Part shown: positions 43,765-54,692 of the stretch, piece by piece
Layout of the letters: every line of letters begins with the position of its first letter
Numbering within the stretch: the stretch's first letter is position 1
Made by a program: the position numbers and the translations under genes
Assembly: GCF_022844445.1 (NCBI RefSeq)
Contig: NZ_JALHLS010000006.1
Coordinates: 62,001 to 126,000, forward strand
Reading direction: 5' to 3'
Source: Hyphomonas sp.
GTDB lineage: Bacteria; Pseudomonadota; Alphaproteobacteria; Caulobacterales; Hyphomonadaceae
Length of the DNA stretch: 64,000 bases
Notes under the pieces: generated by a model
What the model was told of the DNA's origin: nothing
The model's input: the letters and a program-made list of their open reading frames with translations, nothing else
The model's database searches: none

Positions 43765-45489
43765 CTATTGCGCGACAAGCGCGCCGGCAGGTGCCGGCGC
43801 CGCAGCAAGGCCCGTCACCAGTTTCTGTGCAATCACCACGCGGTCATCCGCCTGCGGATCAAGTTTCAGGGCGCGGCTCCACTGGAACCCCGCCTCCTTG
43901 CGGCGACCGGCCTTCCAGTAGGCATCGCCAAGATGGTCATTCAGTACGGGATCACCGGGCAGCAGTTCCACCGCGCGTTCAAGCAGCTCCACCGCCTCGT
44001 CATACTGGCCCAGTTGATAGTGCGCCCAGCCGAGGCTGTCGACGATATGGCCCGACTGCGGCTCCAGCACCAGAGCCTGCCGGATCAGGCTGAAGCCTTC
44101 TTCCAGATTGATGCCCCGGTCGATCCAGGAATAACCGAGATAGTTCAGCACGTTCGCATTGTGCGGATCGATCGCGAGCGCTTCCTTCAGGTCCGTCTCC
44201 GCACTTTCCCAGTTCGACTGGCGCTCACGCGAGGCGCCGCGCAGGAAGAACACCCGCCAGTCCTTGCGCCCTTCGGCTTCGTCACTCAGCATCACTTCGG
44301 TCAGCAAAGCTTCGGCCTCGGCATAGCGCTCCTGCGCCCGGTGAAGGTCGGCCACCTGCAGGCGCAGGCTGCGTTCCGGCTTTATCTTCAGCGCCTCGAT
44401 GGCCACCACCAGTGCCTCGTCCGGTCTTTCCTGTGACAGGAGGATGCCGGCAATCTGGCCGCGCGCCGCCGCATAGAACGGCGAGGAGGCCGGAACATCA
44501 CTCAGCACACGGATGGCCGCATCCGGCCGCTTGCCCTGCACCAGCGACTGGCCGAGCAGCGTGCGCGCCTGATGCAGCTGCGGGTCGAGTGCAACGGCCA
44601 GCACGAAATAGACCGAGGCGATGTCATCGTCCGTCTGCAGCATGAGCGCGGAGGCCGGCAGGAACATCGCCAGCGCTGCACCCTGGCGCGTTGTCAGCCG
44701 TTTCGGCGTGATGGTCTCGCCTGCCTCGATCCGCGTTTTCAAGACGCCGAGGGCCGCGTTGGCGCCGACTTCAGTGCGGAACTGGTCGAGGATAGCCACC
44801 GCCTTGTCGCGCTCGCCGCTCGCCGCAAGCAGCTCGGCATAAGCCTCCGCGCCCACAGCGAGGCGCGCGCCCGAGGCCCAGATCCGGTCGAAGGTCTGGA
44901 TCGCACCGGCGTCATTGCGCGCCGCTGCCTGCATCAGGCCGAGCATGTGCAGCGTCGCATTGTCGAGGCGGGCATCGCCGGTCAGGTTCTGCTGCAACAT
45001 CGCCTCGGCGGCCGCCGCGCCTTCAGTGTCGAGCAGGCTCCAGGCTTCCAGGTTGCGGGCGATCATCCGGTTGAAGGCGCGCAAGTCGCTCGCCTCGATG
45101 ATCTCGATGGCGTGCTCCGTCTTGCCGCGTGCGATGGCATCCACCGCCAGCGTCAGGCGCACCAGCGCCGCTTCGCTGCCGGCATCATTGGCCCGCCGCG
45201 CAAGGCCGGCGGCGACGCCGTAGTCGCCGGCCAGCAGCGCGGAGAACACAGCCCGCTCCGCCACACCCAGATCCTCCGGCGCGGTGCTGATCGCCGAAGC
45301 GTAGTGGCGCGCCGCCACCTGGGGATCATTGGTCAGCGCCGCAAAGCGCGCGATCATGAAGTCGCTGTAGGCCCGGGCCTCATCCGGCCGGTCGGCGGAG
45401 GGATAGGTGGTACGCGAGAACGGGCTCGAGGCGCAGGCAGCGGCCAGAAGCAGCGGCGCGAGGGCCAGCAGGAAACGTTGGGTTTTCAT
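43765..45489 (-). CDS. tetratricopeptide repeat lipoprotein
   Basis: A 574-residue protein from ATG 45489 with lipobox signal MKTQRFLLALAPLLLAAAC (Cys19). It is filled with TPR-like helices; the clearest are NVLNYLGYSWIDRGINLEEG, then HIVDSLGWAHYQLGQYDEAV and PVLNDHLGDAYWKAGRRKEA near the C-terminus. TPR lipoproteins usually scaffold envelope complexes. Close upstream of ispE and 58 bp after the amidase, so probably one unit. No specific partner can be named. Confidence 0.88.
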   Translation of the reverse strand: MKTQRFLLALAPLLLAAACASSPFSRTTYPSADRPDEARAYSDFMIARFAALTNDPQVAARHYASAISTAPEDLGVAERAVFSALLAGDYGVAAGLARRANDAGSEAALVRLTLAVDAIARGKTEHAIEIIEASDLRAFNRMIARNLEAWSLLDTEGAAAAEAMLQQNLTGDARLDNATLHMLGLMQAAARNDAGAIQTFDRIWASGARLAVGAEAYAELLAASGERDKAVAILDQFRTEVGANAALGVLKTRIEAGETITPKRLTTRQGAALAMFLPASALMLQTDDDIASVYFVLAVALDPQLHQARTLLGQSLVQGKRPDAAIRVLSDVPASSPFYAAARGQIAGILLSQERPDEALVVAIEALKIKPERSLRLQVADLHRAQERYAEAEALLTEVMLSDEAEGRKDWRVFFLRGASRERQSNWESAETDLKEALAIDPHNANVLNYLGYSWIDRGINLEEGFSLIRQALVLEPQSGHIVDSLGWAHYQLGQYDEAVELLERAVELLPGDPVLNDHLGDAYWKAGRRKEAGFQWSRALKLDPQADDRVVIAQKLVTGLAAAPAPAGALVAQ

Positions 45490-45547
45490 CGGCGGAAATT
45501 CGCAGCATCCGGCAGATGCGGCAAGGGGCGGCGCGCCGCGGCAGGTC

Positions 45548-46747
45548 TCAGTTGGCTGCAAGCCGTAAGTCCTGTGCCTCGAAATACGTGTCGATCGCCT
45601 CGGCGATCGCCTCCACCGCCGCCTTGCGGCCCTTGTCGGACTGCAGCCGTTTGGCATCCGCCTCATTGGTCAGGAAGCCGAGCTCCAGCAGCACAGCCGG
45701 CACGTCCGGGGCCAACAGCACATAGAAGCCGGCATTCCGGTGGGTATTGCGCAGCACCGGCCCGGCCTTCTCCAGCTGGGGCAGCAGGAACTCGGCAAAC
45801 TCCGCCGAGCGGGTCTTGGTCTCGCGCTTGACGAGATCCTCCAGCAGGCCGTTCAGCCGTTCTGGGGTGCCATCTTCGATGGCGATCTTCCAGTCATTCT
45901 TCGTCGCCTCCCGGTCGATCCGCGTCTCGCCCCGGGCCGAGATCGTATAGACCGAGGCGCCGGACACCGAGGCGGACCCTGCCGCATCGGCGTGCAGCGA
46001 AATGAACAGGTCAGCGCCCCAATTGCGCGCCAGCGTTACCCGGTCCTCATGTTCGACATAGATGTCTGACTCCCGGGTGAGCCGCACATCATATTTGCCG
46101 CCCTTCTCCAGAACGTCGCGCAGGGCGAGCGCCGCTTTGAGGGTGATTTCCTTTTCTTTGCCGCCCGTCAGGGCCATCGCGCCGGGGTCCCTGCCCCCAT
46201 GCCCGGCGTCGATAACGACCACATGCTTGCGCGCGCCCCCAGGAGAGCGCCCCGCCGGCCACTTGCCGCCCGCGAGCTGTTTCGTGGCCTCGGCCCGGGC
46301 CGCCGCCATCTCGGTTTCCAGTTTCGCCAGTTTCTTCACATCCCGGCGCGCCGCCACCGTGTAGCGAGCCGGAGAGATCGTATCGAGGTCAAGGATCACC
46401 CGGTAGGCGCGCTCCTTGCCGGTCGGCGGCAAACGCAGCATCCGGGTGACCGCCATCGGACGGTCCAGCACGAATTCCAGACGGCCCGGCTCCAGCGACC
46501 AGGACTCCACGCCGCCACTGCCTTCACCCGCTGCAGAGTACCCGTTCTGCGAGAGAAGCAGCACAACCTTGCGTTCCCCTGGCGCTTCCGTCACCAGCCC
46601 GTCAGCGGTTTCGGCGACATCCGTCCAGATGGTGATCCGGGTGGGGGCGCCGTCGCCTACGATTCGCACCTGCGTGACGTCTGCCGAAGCCGGCAGGCAC
46701 CATATAAATCCTAGTAATATCAAAAGTATAGGCAGGAATCTCGGCAT
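45548..46747 (-). CDS. N-acetylmuramoyl-L-alanine amidase (AMIN + Amidase_3)
   Basis: A 399-residue periplasmic zinc amidase that cuts the septal peptidoglycan stem peptide during cell separation. Signal peptide MPRFLPILLILLGFIWCLPASA, starting at ATG 46747; an AMIN domain (about residues 25-140) targets the septum; a charged linker follows. The catalytic domain shows VVIDAGHGGRDPGAM, the second ligand Glu in KEKEITLKAAL, LFISLHADA and VLLELGFLTNEAD with the catalytic Glu. This is the AmiC-like architecture. Divergent from rne across 425 bp. Confidence 0.93.
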   Translation of the reverse strand: MPRFLPILLILLGFIWCLPASADVTQVRIVGDGAPTRITIWTDVAETADGLVTEAPGERKVVLLLSQNGYSAAGEGSGGVESWSLEPGRLEFVLDRPMAVTRMLRLPPTGKERAYRVILDLDTISPARYTVAARRDVKKLAKLETEMAAARAEATKQLAGGKWPAGRSPGGARKHVVVIDAGHGGRDPGAMALTGGKEKEITLKAALALRDVLEKGGKYDVRLTRESDIYVEHEDRVTLARNWGADLFISLHADAAGSASVSGASVYTISARGETRIDREATKNDWKIAIEDGTPERLNGLLEDLVKRETKTRSAEFAEFLLPQLEKAGPVLRNTHRNAGFYVLLAPDVPAVLLELGFLTNEADAKRLQSDKGRKAAVEAIAEAIDTYFEAQDLRLAAN

Positions 46748-47172
46748 TGGATCAGTTCGCGGGCCTGGCAAGCAGTCAAACGGTCGGTAACCTTGCTCTT
46801 AGACCGATGAAGATTAACCTCCGCTTGACCGCGCCTTCACGGCGGGCCGCAGGACCTTCGGAATTTGGCCCTTTCATTTCCGGATGAAATTGGGCACTAT
46901 CAACCCGTGGCCGTCCGAAGGGGCTGGCCCAAAGGTTTCCCTCTAGCGCGCACCATCCCGGCTTCCCCGGAAAGGCAAGCGGGCCGCGCGCTCCGGAAAG
47001 CAAGGATCAATGCGCAACTGTGCCGCCGCCAATACAGGAACCGCCGGGTCGCCAATGCGATTCGCGGAGCCGTCAGGCGTGGCATTCCCCTCAAATCATA
47101 TTGCCGGCCTTCGGGGCCAACCGAGGCGCCATGCGCCCTGGCCCGCTGCGCCGGACCGAAAGGTTCTGTTAC
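46748..47172. other. 425-bp divergent region between amidase gene and rne
   Basis: No gene is supported here. It must hold the amidase promoter and the rne promoter and leader. A short inverted repeat TTTCAT/ATGAAA (46872-46889) is present. The 250 bp nearest rne are GC-rich with several potential short stems. A long 5' leader fits the known autoregulation of rne mRNA in other proteobacteria, but no exact element could be defined. Confidence 0.45.
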
Positions 47173-49836
47173 ATGAGCAGATTGATGCTGATCGACGCCG
47201 CCCATCCCGAAGAAACACGGGTAGCGATCGTCAACAACGGCCAGGTTGACGATTTCGACTTCGAATCAACCGGCAGCGAACAACTCCGCGGAAACATCTA
47301 CCTCGCAAAAGTGACCCGGGTGGAGCCTTCGCTCCAGGCGGCCTTTGTGGAGTACGGTGGCAACCGCCATGGCTTCCTCGCCTTCAGCGAGATTCACCCG
47401 GACTACTACCAGCTGCCCGCCGAGGACCGCGAAGCCCTGCTGCGCGAAGCCGCCGAAGAAGCCGCCGCCGCCATCGAGGACGATGACGATGATGACGGCC
47501 CGTACGTGCCCCATGGCGTTGCCGCCGAAATGGAACGCGGCGGCCATGACCATTCCGGCCACGACCATGATCACGACCACGATCATGACCAAGACGGCGA
47601 GAACGGCGCTGAGACCGAAGCGGACGCTGAAGCCGGCGACGAGGACGAGAGCGACGGCGAAGAGAACGGCGGCGAAGATGCGCCGAAACCCAGCCAGCCG
47701 CGCCAGCGCGCCCGCAGCGAACGTGCCGCCCGCCCGGCCTCCACCCGGACGCCGATTTCGAAGCGCTATAAGATCCAGGAAGTGATCCGCCGCCGGCAGG
47801 TCATGCTGGTGCAGGTCGTCAAGGAAGAACGCGGCAACAAGGGCGCCGCCCTCACCACCTATCTCTCGCTCGCAGGTCGCTATTCTGTACTGATGCCGAA
47901 CACCCCCCGGGGCGGCGGCATCTCGCGCAAGATCGTCAACTCGGCCGACCGCAAGCGCCTGAAGTCCATCGTCGCCGAACTCGACATCCCGGAAGGCCAG
48001 GGCCTGATCGTACGCACCGCCGGCGCCAAGCGCACCAAGGCCGAGATCAAGCGCGACTATGACTACCTCTCGAAACTCTGGGAACAGATCGTCGAAAAGA
48101 CCCTGACCTCCGAAGCCCCTGCGCTGATCAATGCCGAAGGCGGCCTCGTTCACCGCGCCATGCGCGACATGTTCGACAAGGAGATCGAGGAAGTCTGGGT
48201 CCAGGGCGACGACGCCTACCGCGAGGCGAAAGACCTCGCCAAGATCATCATGCCGAGCCAGGCCAAGAAGGTTCAGCAGTGGCGGGAGGATGATCCGCTC
48301 TATGTCGCCGAAGCCGTCGAAGGGCAGCTCGATTCGATCTACTCGCCGACCGTTCAGCTGAAGTCGGGCGGATATCTGGTGATCAACCAGACCGAAGCCC
48401 TTGTCGCTATTGACGTGAACTCCGGCAAATCGACCCGCGAGCGCAATATCGAGCAGACCGCCGTGCGCACCAACCTGGAAGCGGCCGAAGAGGCGTGCCG
48501 CCAGATGCGCCTGCGCGACCTCGCCGGCCTGATCGTCATCGACTTCATCGACATGGAGGAGAACAAGAACAACCGCGCCGTCGAGAAACGCCTGAAGGAG
48601 TGCCTGAAGGTTGACCGCGCGCGCGTCCAGCATGGCCGCATCTCGCAGTTCGGCCTGATGGAAATCTCCCGCCAGCGCCGCCGCCAGGGCGTTCTGCAGG
48701 CAACCTCCGATCCGTGCGAAGCGTGCAACGGTACCGGCCGCCGCCGCTCGATTCCGTCAGCTGCGCTGCAACTGATCCGCGCCATCGAGGCCCGGGCTGC
48801 CATCGGCGCGCTGAAGGGCATCTCGGTGAAGGCGCCGACGGATGTGGCCCTCTACATCCTCAACAACAAACGCGAAGCGCTGATTGAGATCGAGCGGGTC
48901 GCCGGCTTTGCCGTGTCGATCCATTCATCAGAAGACATGCTGCCGGGCGACTTCCAGCTTGATGCCGAGCGTGACCCGAATGCCAAGCCGAAGAAGCGCC
49001 AGACGCCGCGCTCGCTGATGAAGCCCACCCCGGCTTCGGTCCGCGACGAGGACGATGAAGACGCCGAGGACATCGAAGACACCGCTGAGGAGACGGAAGA
49101 GGACAGCGAAGACGCTGCCGAGCCGCGGGCCGAACGCCCCGAGGGCGCCGAAGGCGGCAATGGCGGACGCAAGCGCCGCCGCCGCCGCCGCGGCGGCCGC
49201 AATCGCGGCGAAACCCGCGAGACGGGCCTTGAAGTGGTCGATGCCGAGACCCCGGCTCAGGGCGACGCGGTGATCACCTCGGATGAGGATGATAGTGAGG
49301 ACGACGAGGACGAGGGTGACGAGTCCGGTGTTGCACCGCGTGCAGACGGCGAGGAAGGCCCGCGCAAGCGCCGCCGCCGCGGACGCCGGGGCGGCCGCCG
49401 CCGCCGCCGTTCGGGCGAGGGACGTCCGGAGGGTTCCGAGATTGCCGCGATCGCCGATGGCGGCGCCTATCTCGACGGCCTCTCGGCCAGCGCCGATGCC
49501 ATGCTTTCGGATGAGGAACCAGAAGGCGTCGCCGCCGAGCTGGAACTCGAGGCTCCGATGGAAGGCGAGGCGGAACCTGCTGCCGAGGCGCCTGCCCCGA
49601 AAGCCCGCGCCCCGCGCAGCCGCCGCCCGAGAGCCGCGCCGGTTGAAGCTGAGGCGGACGCGGCTGCTCCTGCGGCCGAGGAAGCACAGCCGGTTGCCGA
49701 AGCGCCCTCGCCTGAGCCGGAACCTGTGATGGCGCAAGCCGAAGCGCCGGCTCCCGCGCCTGCTCCGGAACCCGCTCCTGCGCCCCAGCCCGAAGGCCCG
49801 CGCAAGACCGGCTGGTGGAACCGCGCAAAGAAATAA
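47173..49836 (+). CDS. rne: ribonuclease E
   Basis: An 887-residue endoribonuclease and degradosome scaffold. ATG 47173 opens MSRLMLIDAAHPEETRVAIV, the alphaproteobacterial start. The S1 domain is split by a roughly 140-residue acidic insertion with a His/Asp tract (residues 125-141). The catalytic DNase I-like core has AIDVNSGKSTRERNIEQTA and LIVIDFIDMEENKNNR with the two Mg-binding Asp; the Zn-link is CEACNGTGR. The C-terminal half is disordered, with acidic blocks and two Arg-rich RNA-binding blocks (near residues 670 and 735). It ends in GPRKTGWWNRAKK, the tail that binds PNPase in Caulobacter. Confidence 0.96.
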   Translation: MSRLMLIDAAHPEETRVAIVNNGQVDDFDFESTGSEQLRGNIYLAKVTRVEPSLQAAFVEYGGNRHGFLAFSEIHPDYYQLPAEDREALLREAAEEAAAAIEDDDDDDGPYVPHGVAAEMERGGHDHSGHDHDHDHDHDQDGENGAETEADAEAGDEDESDGEENGGEDAPKPSQPRQRARSERAARPASTRTPISKRYKIQEVIRRRQVMLVQVVKEERGNKGAALTTYLSLAGRYSVLMPNTPRGGGISRKIVNSADRKRLKSIVAELDIPEGQGLIVRTAGAKRTKAEIKRDYDYLSKLWEQIVEKTLTSEAPALINAEGGLVHRAMRDMFDKEIEEVWVQGDDAYREAKDLAKIIMPSQAKKVQQWREDDPLYVAEAVEGQLDSIYSPTVQLKSGGYLVINQTEALVAIDVNSGKSTRERNIEQTAVRTNLEAAEEACRQMRLRDLAGLIVIDFIDMEENKNNRAVEKRLKECLKVDRARVQHGRISQFGLMEISRQRRRQGVLQATSDPCEACNGTGRRRSIPSAALQLIRAIEARAAIGALKGISVKAPTDVALYILNNKREALIEIERVAGFAVSIHSSEDMLPGDFQLDAERDPNAKPKKRQTPRSLMKPTPASVRDEDDEDAEDIEDTAEETEEDSEDAAEPRAERPEGAEGGNGGRKRRRRRRGGRNRGETRETGLEVVDAETPAQGDAVITSDEDDSEDDEDEGDESGVAPRADGEEGPRKRRRRGRRGGRRRRRSGEGRPEGSEIAAIADGGAYLDGLSASADAMLSDEEPEGVAAELELEAPMEGEAEPAAEAPAPKARAPRSRRPRAAPVEAEADAAAPAAEEAQPVAEAPSPEPEPVMAQAEAPAPAPAPEPAPAPQPEGPRKTGWWNRAKK

Positions 49837-49865
49837 TCCGGGAGCGGATGTTTTGGATTGACGAG

Positions 49866-49892
49866 AGGGCGGCTGCGGCCGCCCTTTTTTTT
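49866..49892 (+). terminator. rne intrinsic terminator
   Basis: An 8-bp stem AGGGCGGC / GCCGCCCT with a TGCG loop, followed by eight T. It starts 30 bp after the rne stop codon. Confidence 0.85.
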
Positions 49893-49973
49893 CCGGCGCC
49901 TCCCCCTTGATGGCAGAATTCATCTGAGGATGACGCGCGACCGGGGAGATCGCAATTGATCCGCCTCAAACAA

Positions 49974-50007
49974 GAAGAGGCCGGAGCAGCGCTGCTCCGG
50001 CCTCTTC
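49974..50007 (-). terminator. hairpin after FadJ-type gene
   Basis: A perfect 34-bp palindrome (17-bp arms, 49974-49990 and 49991-50007) 18 bp beyond the minus-strand stop. The minus strand continues TTGTTT, a weak U-tract, so it likely terminates the beta-oxidation operon. Confidence 0.75.
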
Positions 50008-50025
50008 AGCTTGTGGCCGCAAAAC

Positions 50026-52260
50026 CTAGGCGGGCACTTTGGCTTTCGTGCCGGCGGGCGGGAAGCGGTCGTAGAAACCTTCGCCCTTGGCGGCCATGTC
50101 GCGCAGCAACTTGTTCGGGCGGAACCGGTCGCCGTACTTATCGGCGAGGCGGTCGGCTTCGGCGACGAATTCCTTGATGCCCCAGATCAGGTCGATGTAG
50201 GAGCAACAGCCGCCGGTGAACGGGGCAAAGCCCCAGGCGAGGATTGAGCCGATGTCGGCGTCGCGCGCATCCGTGATCACGCCTTCCTCAAAGCAGCGGG
50301 CGACTTCCACTGCCTGGCGGACGAGGAAGCGGTTGGTCAGCTCCTTCTTCAGCGCGGGCGGACATTCGTCGACCTTGATCTCGAGCTGCTTGTTGATATC
50401 CGGCCAGAGGCGCGACGGCTTGCCCTTCTCGTCATAGTCGTAGAAGCCCTTGCCGGCTTTCCGGCCAACGCGGCCCTGGTCTTCGACCAGCCAGGCGAGG
50501 AAGTTTGTGCGTTCGTCCGACTGCAGATCAACGCCGGTGGCTTCGGCCATGGCGCGGGTCACTTTCAGGGCGGTGTCGAGTCCAACCGAGTCGGAGACTT
50601 CAAGCGCACCCATCGGCATGCCGGCCTGGCGGCCGACATTCTCGATGATCGCCGGCTTGATGCCTTCGCCCAGCATTTCCATACCTTCGCGCGTATAGGT
50701 GCCGAAGCAGCGCGAGGTGTAGAAGCCGCGGCTGTCGTTGACGACGATCGGCGTCTTGCGGATGGCGAGCACATAGTCGATCGACTTCGCCAGGGTCGCC
50801 TCGCTGGTCTCCTTGCCCATGATGATTTCGACGAGACCCATGCGCTCGACCGGCGAGAAGAAGTGGATGCCGATGAAGTTTGCCGGACGCTTCGACGCCT
50901 TGGCGAGACCGGTGATCGGCAGCGTCGAGGTGTTGGACCCGAATACGGCATCCGCGCCCAGCACGGCTTCAGCCTGCTTGGTGATCTTCGCCTTCAGCTC
51001 TTCGTTTTCGTAAACGGCCTCGACCACGAGATCGGCGCCCTTGAAGTCATCGTAATTGTCCGTGGTCGTGATCAGAGCGAGCAGCGCGTCGCCCTTCTCC
51101 TTCGACAGCTTGCCGCGAGAGACATCCTTCTCGACGAGGCGCACAGAGTATTGTTTGCCCTTTTCAGCAGCCTCTTTCGAGACATCGACGAGCACGGTCG
51201 GAATGCCGGCCTTCGCCTGCACATAGGCAATGCCGGCGCCCATCAGACCCGCGCCGATGACGGCGATCTTCTTGAACTCCGTCTTCGGATGACCGGAGGG
51301 GCGGTTGGCGCCCTTGCCGAGTTCCTGCATCGACAGGAACAGCGAGCGGATCATTGCTTTCGCTTCAGGGCGCTGCTGCGTGTTGATGAAATAGCGCGTC
51401 TCGATGCGCAGGCCGGCATCGATCGGCACCTGGATGCCTTCATAGATGCAGGAGAGGATGTTCTTCTGGGCCGGGAAGTTGCCATAGGTTTTCGAAGACA
51501 GCATCATGTTCGCCATCGTGGCGACCTGGCCGACACCCGGCGACTTGTGCGGCACGCCGCCCGGAACCTTGTAGCCCTTCTCGTCCCACGGCGCTTTCGC
51601 TTTCGGGTTTGCCTTCACCCAGGCTTTCGCGCGGGCGACGGTTTCCGAGGACGGCGCGAGTTCGTTGACGACGCCCATCGCCTTCGCCTGCTCGGCTGTG
51701 AAGCTTTCGCCCTGCAGGATCAGCGGGAGCGCGGCCTGAACGCCGACAAGGCGCGGCAGGCGCTGCGTGCCGCCGGCGCCCGGCAGGAGGCCGATCTTGG
51801 CTTCCGGCAGGCCGAACTGCAGCTTCGGATTGTCATTAGCGGCGACGCGGTAATGCCCGGCGAGCGCCACTTCGAGACCGCCGCCGAGCGCGAGCCCGTT
51901 CAGCGCGATCGCAACCGGCTTGCCGCAGGTCTCCAGCTTGCGCAGCGTGCCGTTCAGCGAAAAGCCGGCATCGAACTGCTCTTTCTTAAGTTCGTCCACG
52001 GACTTTTTCTTCTGCTCGCCGCCCGCGCCCGCGCGGCTGCCCATTTCGCCAAGGTCGGCGCCGGCGCAGAAGCCGCTCGCTTTGCCGGAGGAGATGACGA
52101 GGCCTTTGATGGCATCGTTGGTGGCGACTTCCTTGGTGATTGCAATGATGTCGGCGACCGCTTTGCCGGTCAGCGTGTTCATGCTGCGGCCCGGCACGTC
52201 GAAGATGGCATGGGCGATGCCATCGGCATCAATGTCCCATTTGAAGGTTTCGAGGTTCAT
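50026..52260 (-). CDS. fadJ: FadJ-type enoyl-CoA hydratase / 3-hydroxyacyl-CoA dehydrogenase
   Basis: A 744-residue multifunctional beta-oxidation enzyme. The N-terminal crotonase domain shows [39 protein letters not shown] and [17 protein letters not shown] with the catalytic Glu region. The dehydrogenase domain starts at about residue 325 with [20 protein letters not shown] and contains [19 protein letters not shown] with the catalytic His. Two C-terminal helical domains complete it. ACAAGGAGCC precedes ATG 52260. Last gene of the five-gene fad operon, working with the thiolase upstream. Confidence 0.94.
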   Translation of the reverse strand: MNLETFKWDIDADGIAHAIFDVPGRSMNTLTGKAVADIIAITKEVATNDAIKGLVISSGKASGFCAGADLGEMGSRAGAGGEQKKKSVDELKKEQFDAGFSLNGTLRKLETCGKPVAIALNGLALGGGLEVALAGHYRVAANDNPKLQFGLPEAKIGLLPGAGGTQRLPRLVGVQAALPLILQGESFTAEQAKAMGVVNELAPSSETVARAKAWVKANPKAKAPWDEKGYKVPGGVPHKSPGVGQVATMANMMLSSKTYGNFPAQKNILSCIYEGIQVPIDAGLRIETRYFINTQQRPEAKAMIRSLFLSMQELGKGANRPSGHPKTEFKKIAVIGAGLMGAGIAYVQAKAGIPTVLVDVSKEAAEKGKQYSVRLVEKDVSRGKLSKEKGDALLALITTTDNYDDFKGADLVVEAVYENEELKAKITKQAEAVLGADAVFGSNTSTLPITGLAKASKRPANFIGIHFFSPVERMGLVEIIMGKETSEATLAKSIDYVLAIRKTPIVVNDSRGFYTSRCFGTYTREGMEMLGEGIKPAIIENVGRQAGMPMGALEVSDSVGLDTALKVTRAMAEATGVDLQSDERTNFLAWLVEDQGRVGRKAGKGFYDYDEKGKPSRLWPDINKQLEIKVDECPPALKKELTNRFLVRQAVEVARCFEEGVITDARDADIGSILAWGFAPFTGGCCSYIDLIWGIKEFVAEADRLADKYGDRFRPNKLLRDMAAKGEGFYDRFPPAGTKAKVPA

Positions 52261-52291
52261 GGAATGGCTCCTTGTATGCGGAAAACTGGGG

Positions 52292-53017
52292 TCAGGATTT
52301 TGGAACAGGCAGATCGATCTCCGAACGGATGATCATGATTTTCTGCCAGATCTTGCTGGAAAGGTTTGTGGTGAGGCCTTCGATCTCGTTGACGGTGTGG
52401 ATCACGACTTCGTCGCGCACGCTCTGCATGCAGAGCGCGGCGAGTTTGCCGGTCAGCGACAGCATCTCGGTGCAATAGTCGAGGTAACGCATGAGGTCGG
52501 CGGGCGAGAGGTCCCGGTCAGGCGAGGAGGCCGTGCGCCCCGCGCCCAGCAGGCTCGCCGGATCCTTGGTCAGCTGGTGCATGTCGATGACATGCGCGAT
52601 GGAACGCAGCTCGTGCAGGGCGCCCAGCGCCTGGGACCGTTTGATGCGGGTTTCCAGGTTCAACAGGAACCAGATCGCTGCGCCCATCAGGATCAGGATG
52701 TTGGCAATCGCCTCGATGCCCTCGAACCCGATGGCATCAGGATTGATCATCAGCTGGCGGACTTTCTGCTCCACCCCCACACCGGCCATGAACAGGCCGG
52801 CAAGGAGGACGAGCGCAACCAGCCCGCGCAACAGCAGGTGAGGCTTGGATACGTCAACCACCCGCTTCACATGCGCCTCAGCAATGCGCTGAAGCTCGGC
52901 GCAGACGCCCGTCAGGCCCCGGTCCGGAAAGCGCTCGCGCACCCGGTCCCCAAGACGCGAGAGCGTCGTGAGGATCGAGTCCGCTGAAAGCGCGCTGTAC
53001 CGGTCGGCGCCGCGCAT
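52292..53017 (-). CDS. conserved two-span membrane protein in fad operon
   Basis: A 241-residue protein from ATG 53017, 7 bp after the thiolase stop. It starts MRGADRYSALSADSILTTL; two membrane spans, LLRGLVALVLLAGLFMAGVG and ANILILMGAAIWFLLNLE, are followed by a strongly conserved-looking ALHELRSIAHVIDMHQLTKD and a helical tail with YCTEMLSLTGKLAALCMQ. I cannot assign a domain or function. Its place between thiolase and FadJ-type genes is suggestive of fatty acid metabolism or membrane sensing but proves nothing. Confidence 0.75.
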   Translation of the reverse strand: MRGADRYSALSADSILTTLSRLGDRVRERFPDRGLTGVCAELQRIAEAHVKRVVDVSKPHLLLRGLVALVLLAGLFMAGVGVEQKVRQLMINPDAIGFEGIEAIANILILMGAAIWFLLNLETRIKRSQALGALHELRSIAHVIDMHQLTKDPASLLGAGRTASSPDRDLSPADLMRYLDYCTEMLSLTGKLAALCMQSVRDEVVIHTVNEIEGLTTNLSSKIWQKIMIIRSEIDLPVPKS

Positions 53018-53024
53018 GAGCGTA

Positions 53025-54230
<1,206 letters not shown>

Positions 54231-54252
54231 TTTGAAAGCTCCTTTCGGGGGA

Positions 54253-54687
54253 TCAGGATGGGGTCGCCGGTGCTTTGACCGGGTTGAGTGTCAGGGAGGC
54301 GGTGGCGCGCGCGGCTTCCTTGCCGCGCGAGTCGAAGAGGTCGGCCTCTGCGAAAACCATCGCGCGGCCGATATTGCGTAAGCGGGCCGCCACTTCGATG
54401 GGGCCTGTGCGGACGGGGCGGAGGAAGTGCGTATGCATGTCCACCGTAGACGGATATTTCGACGTGCCGGCCTTCACGGTCGTCAGCATGCCGATGGCGT
54501 CATCCATCATGGCGACGAGATAGCCACCCTGGATATAGCCGGCAGGATTGGTGAATTCGGGACTGCCATTGAACCGGACGCGCGTGGTCATCGCCTTCGC
54601 GTCCAGCTCAAGCAGTTCAAAGCCGAGGGAGACCGAGCTCCTCGCAGGGCTCGGAAAGACGTCACGAAGGAGGTGACGGTCAGGCAT
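54253..54687 (-). CDS. PaaI family hotdog thioesterase
   Basis: A 144-residue hotdog-fold protein, hydrolysing acyl-CoA thioesters. From ATG 54687, with AGAGG just before it, a longer frame being unlikely. Key stretch [22 protein letters not shown] carries the usual active-site Asn and Asp, then [23 protein letters not shown]. It starts 5 bp after the acyl-CoA dehydrogenase stop and ends 22 bp before the thiolase, so it belongs to the same fad operon. Confidence 0.88.
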   Translation of the reverse strand: MPDRHLLRDVFPSPARSSVSLGFELLELDAKAMTTRVRFNGSPEFTNPAGYIQGGYLVAMMDDAIGMLTTVKAGTSKYPSTVDMHTHFLRPVRTGPIEVAARLRNIGRAMVFAEADLFDSRGKEAARATASLTLNPVKAPATPS

Positions 54688-54692
54688 TGCCT

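Noticed and set aside
49055-49460. Arg-rich and Asp/Glu-rich repeats in rne as a separate repeat element
   Set aside because: They are in-frame low-complexity blocks of the RNase E C-terminal domain, expected in the family, not a mobile or tandem DNA repeat.
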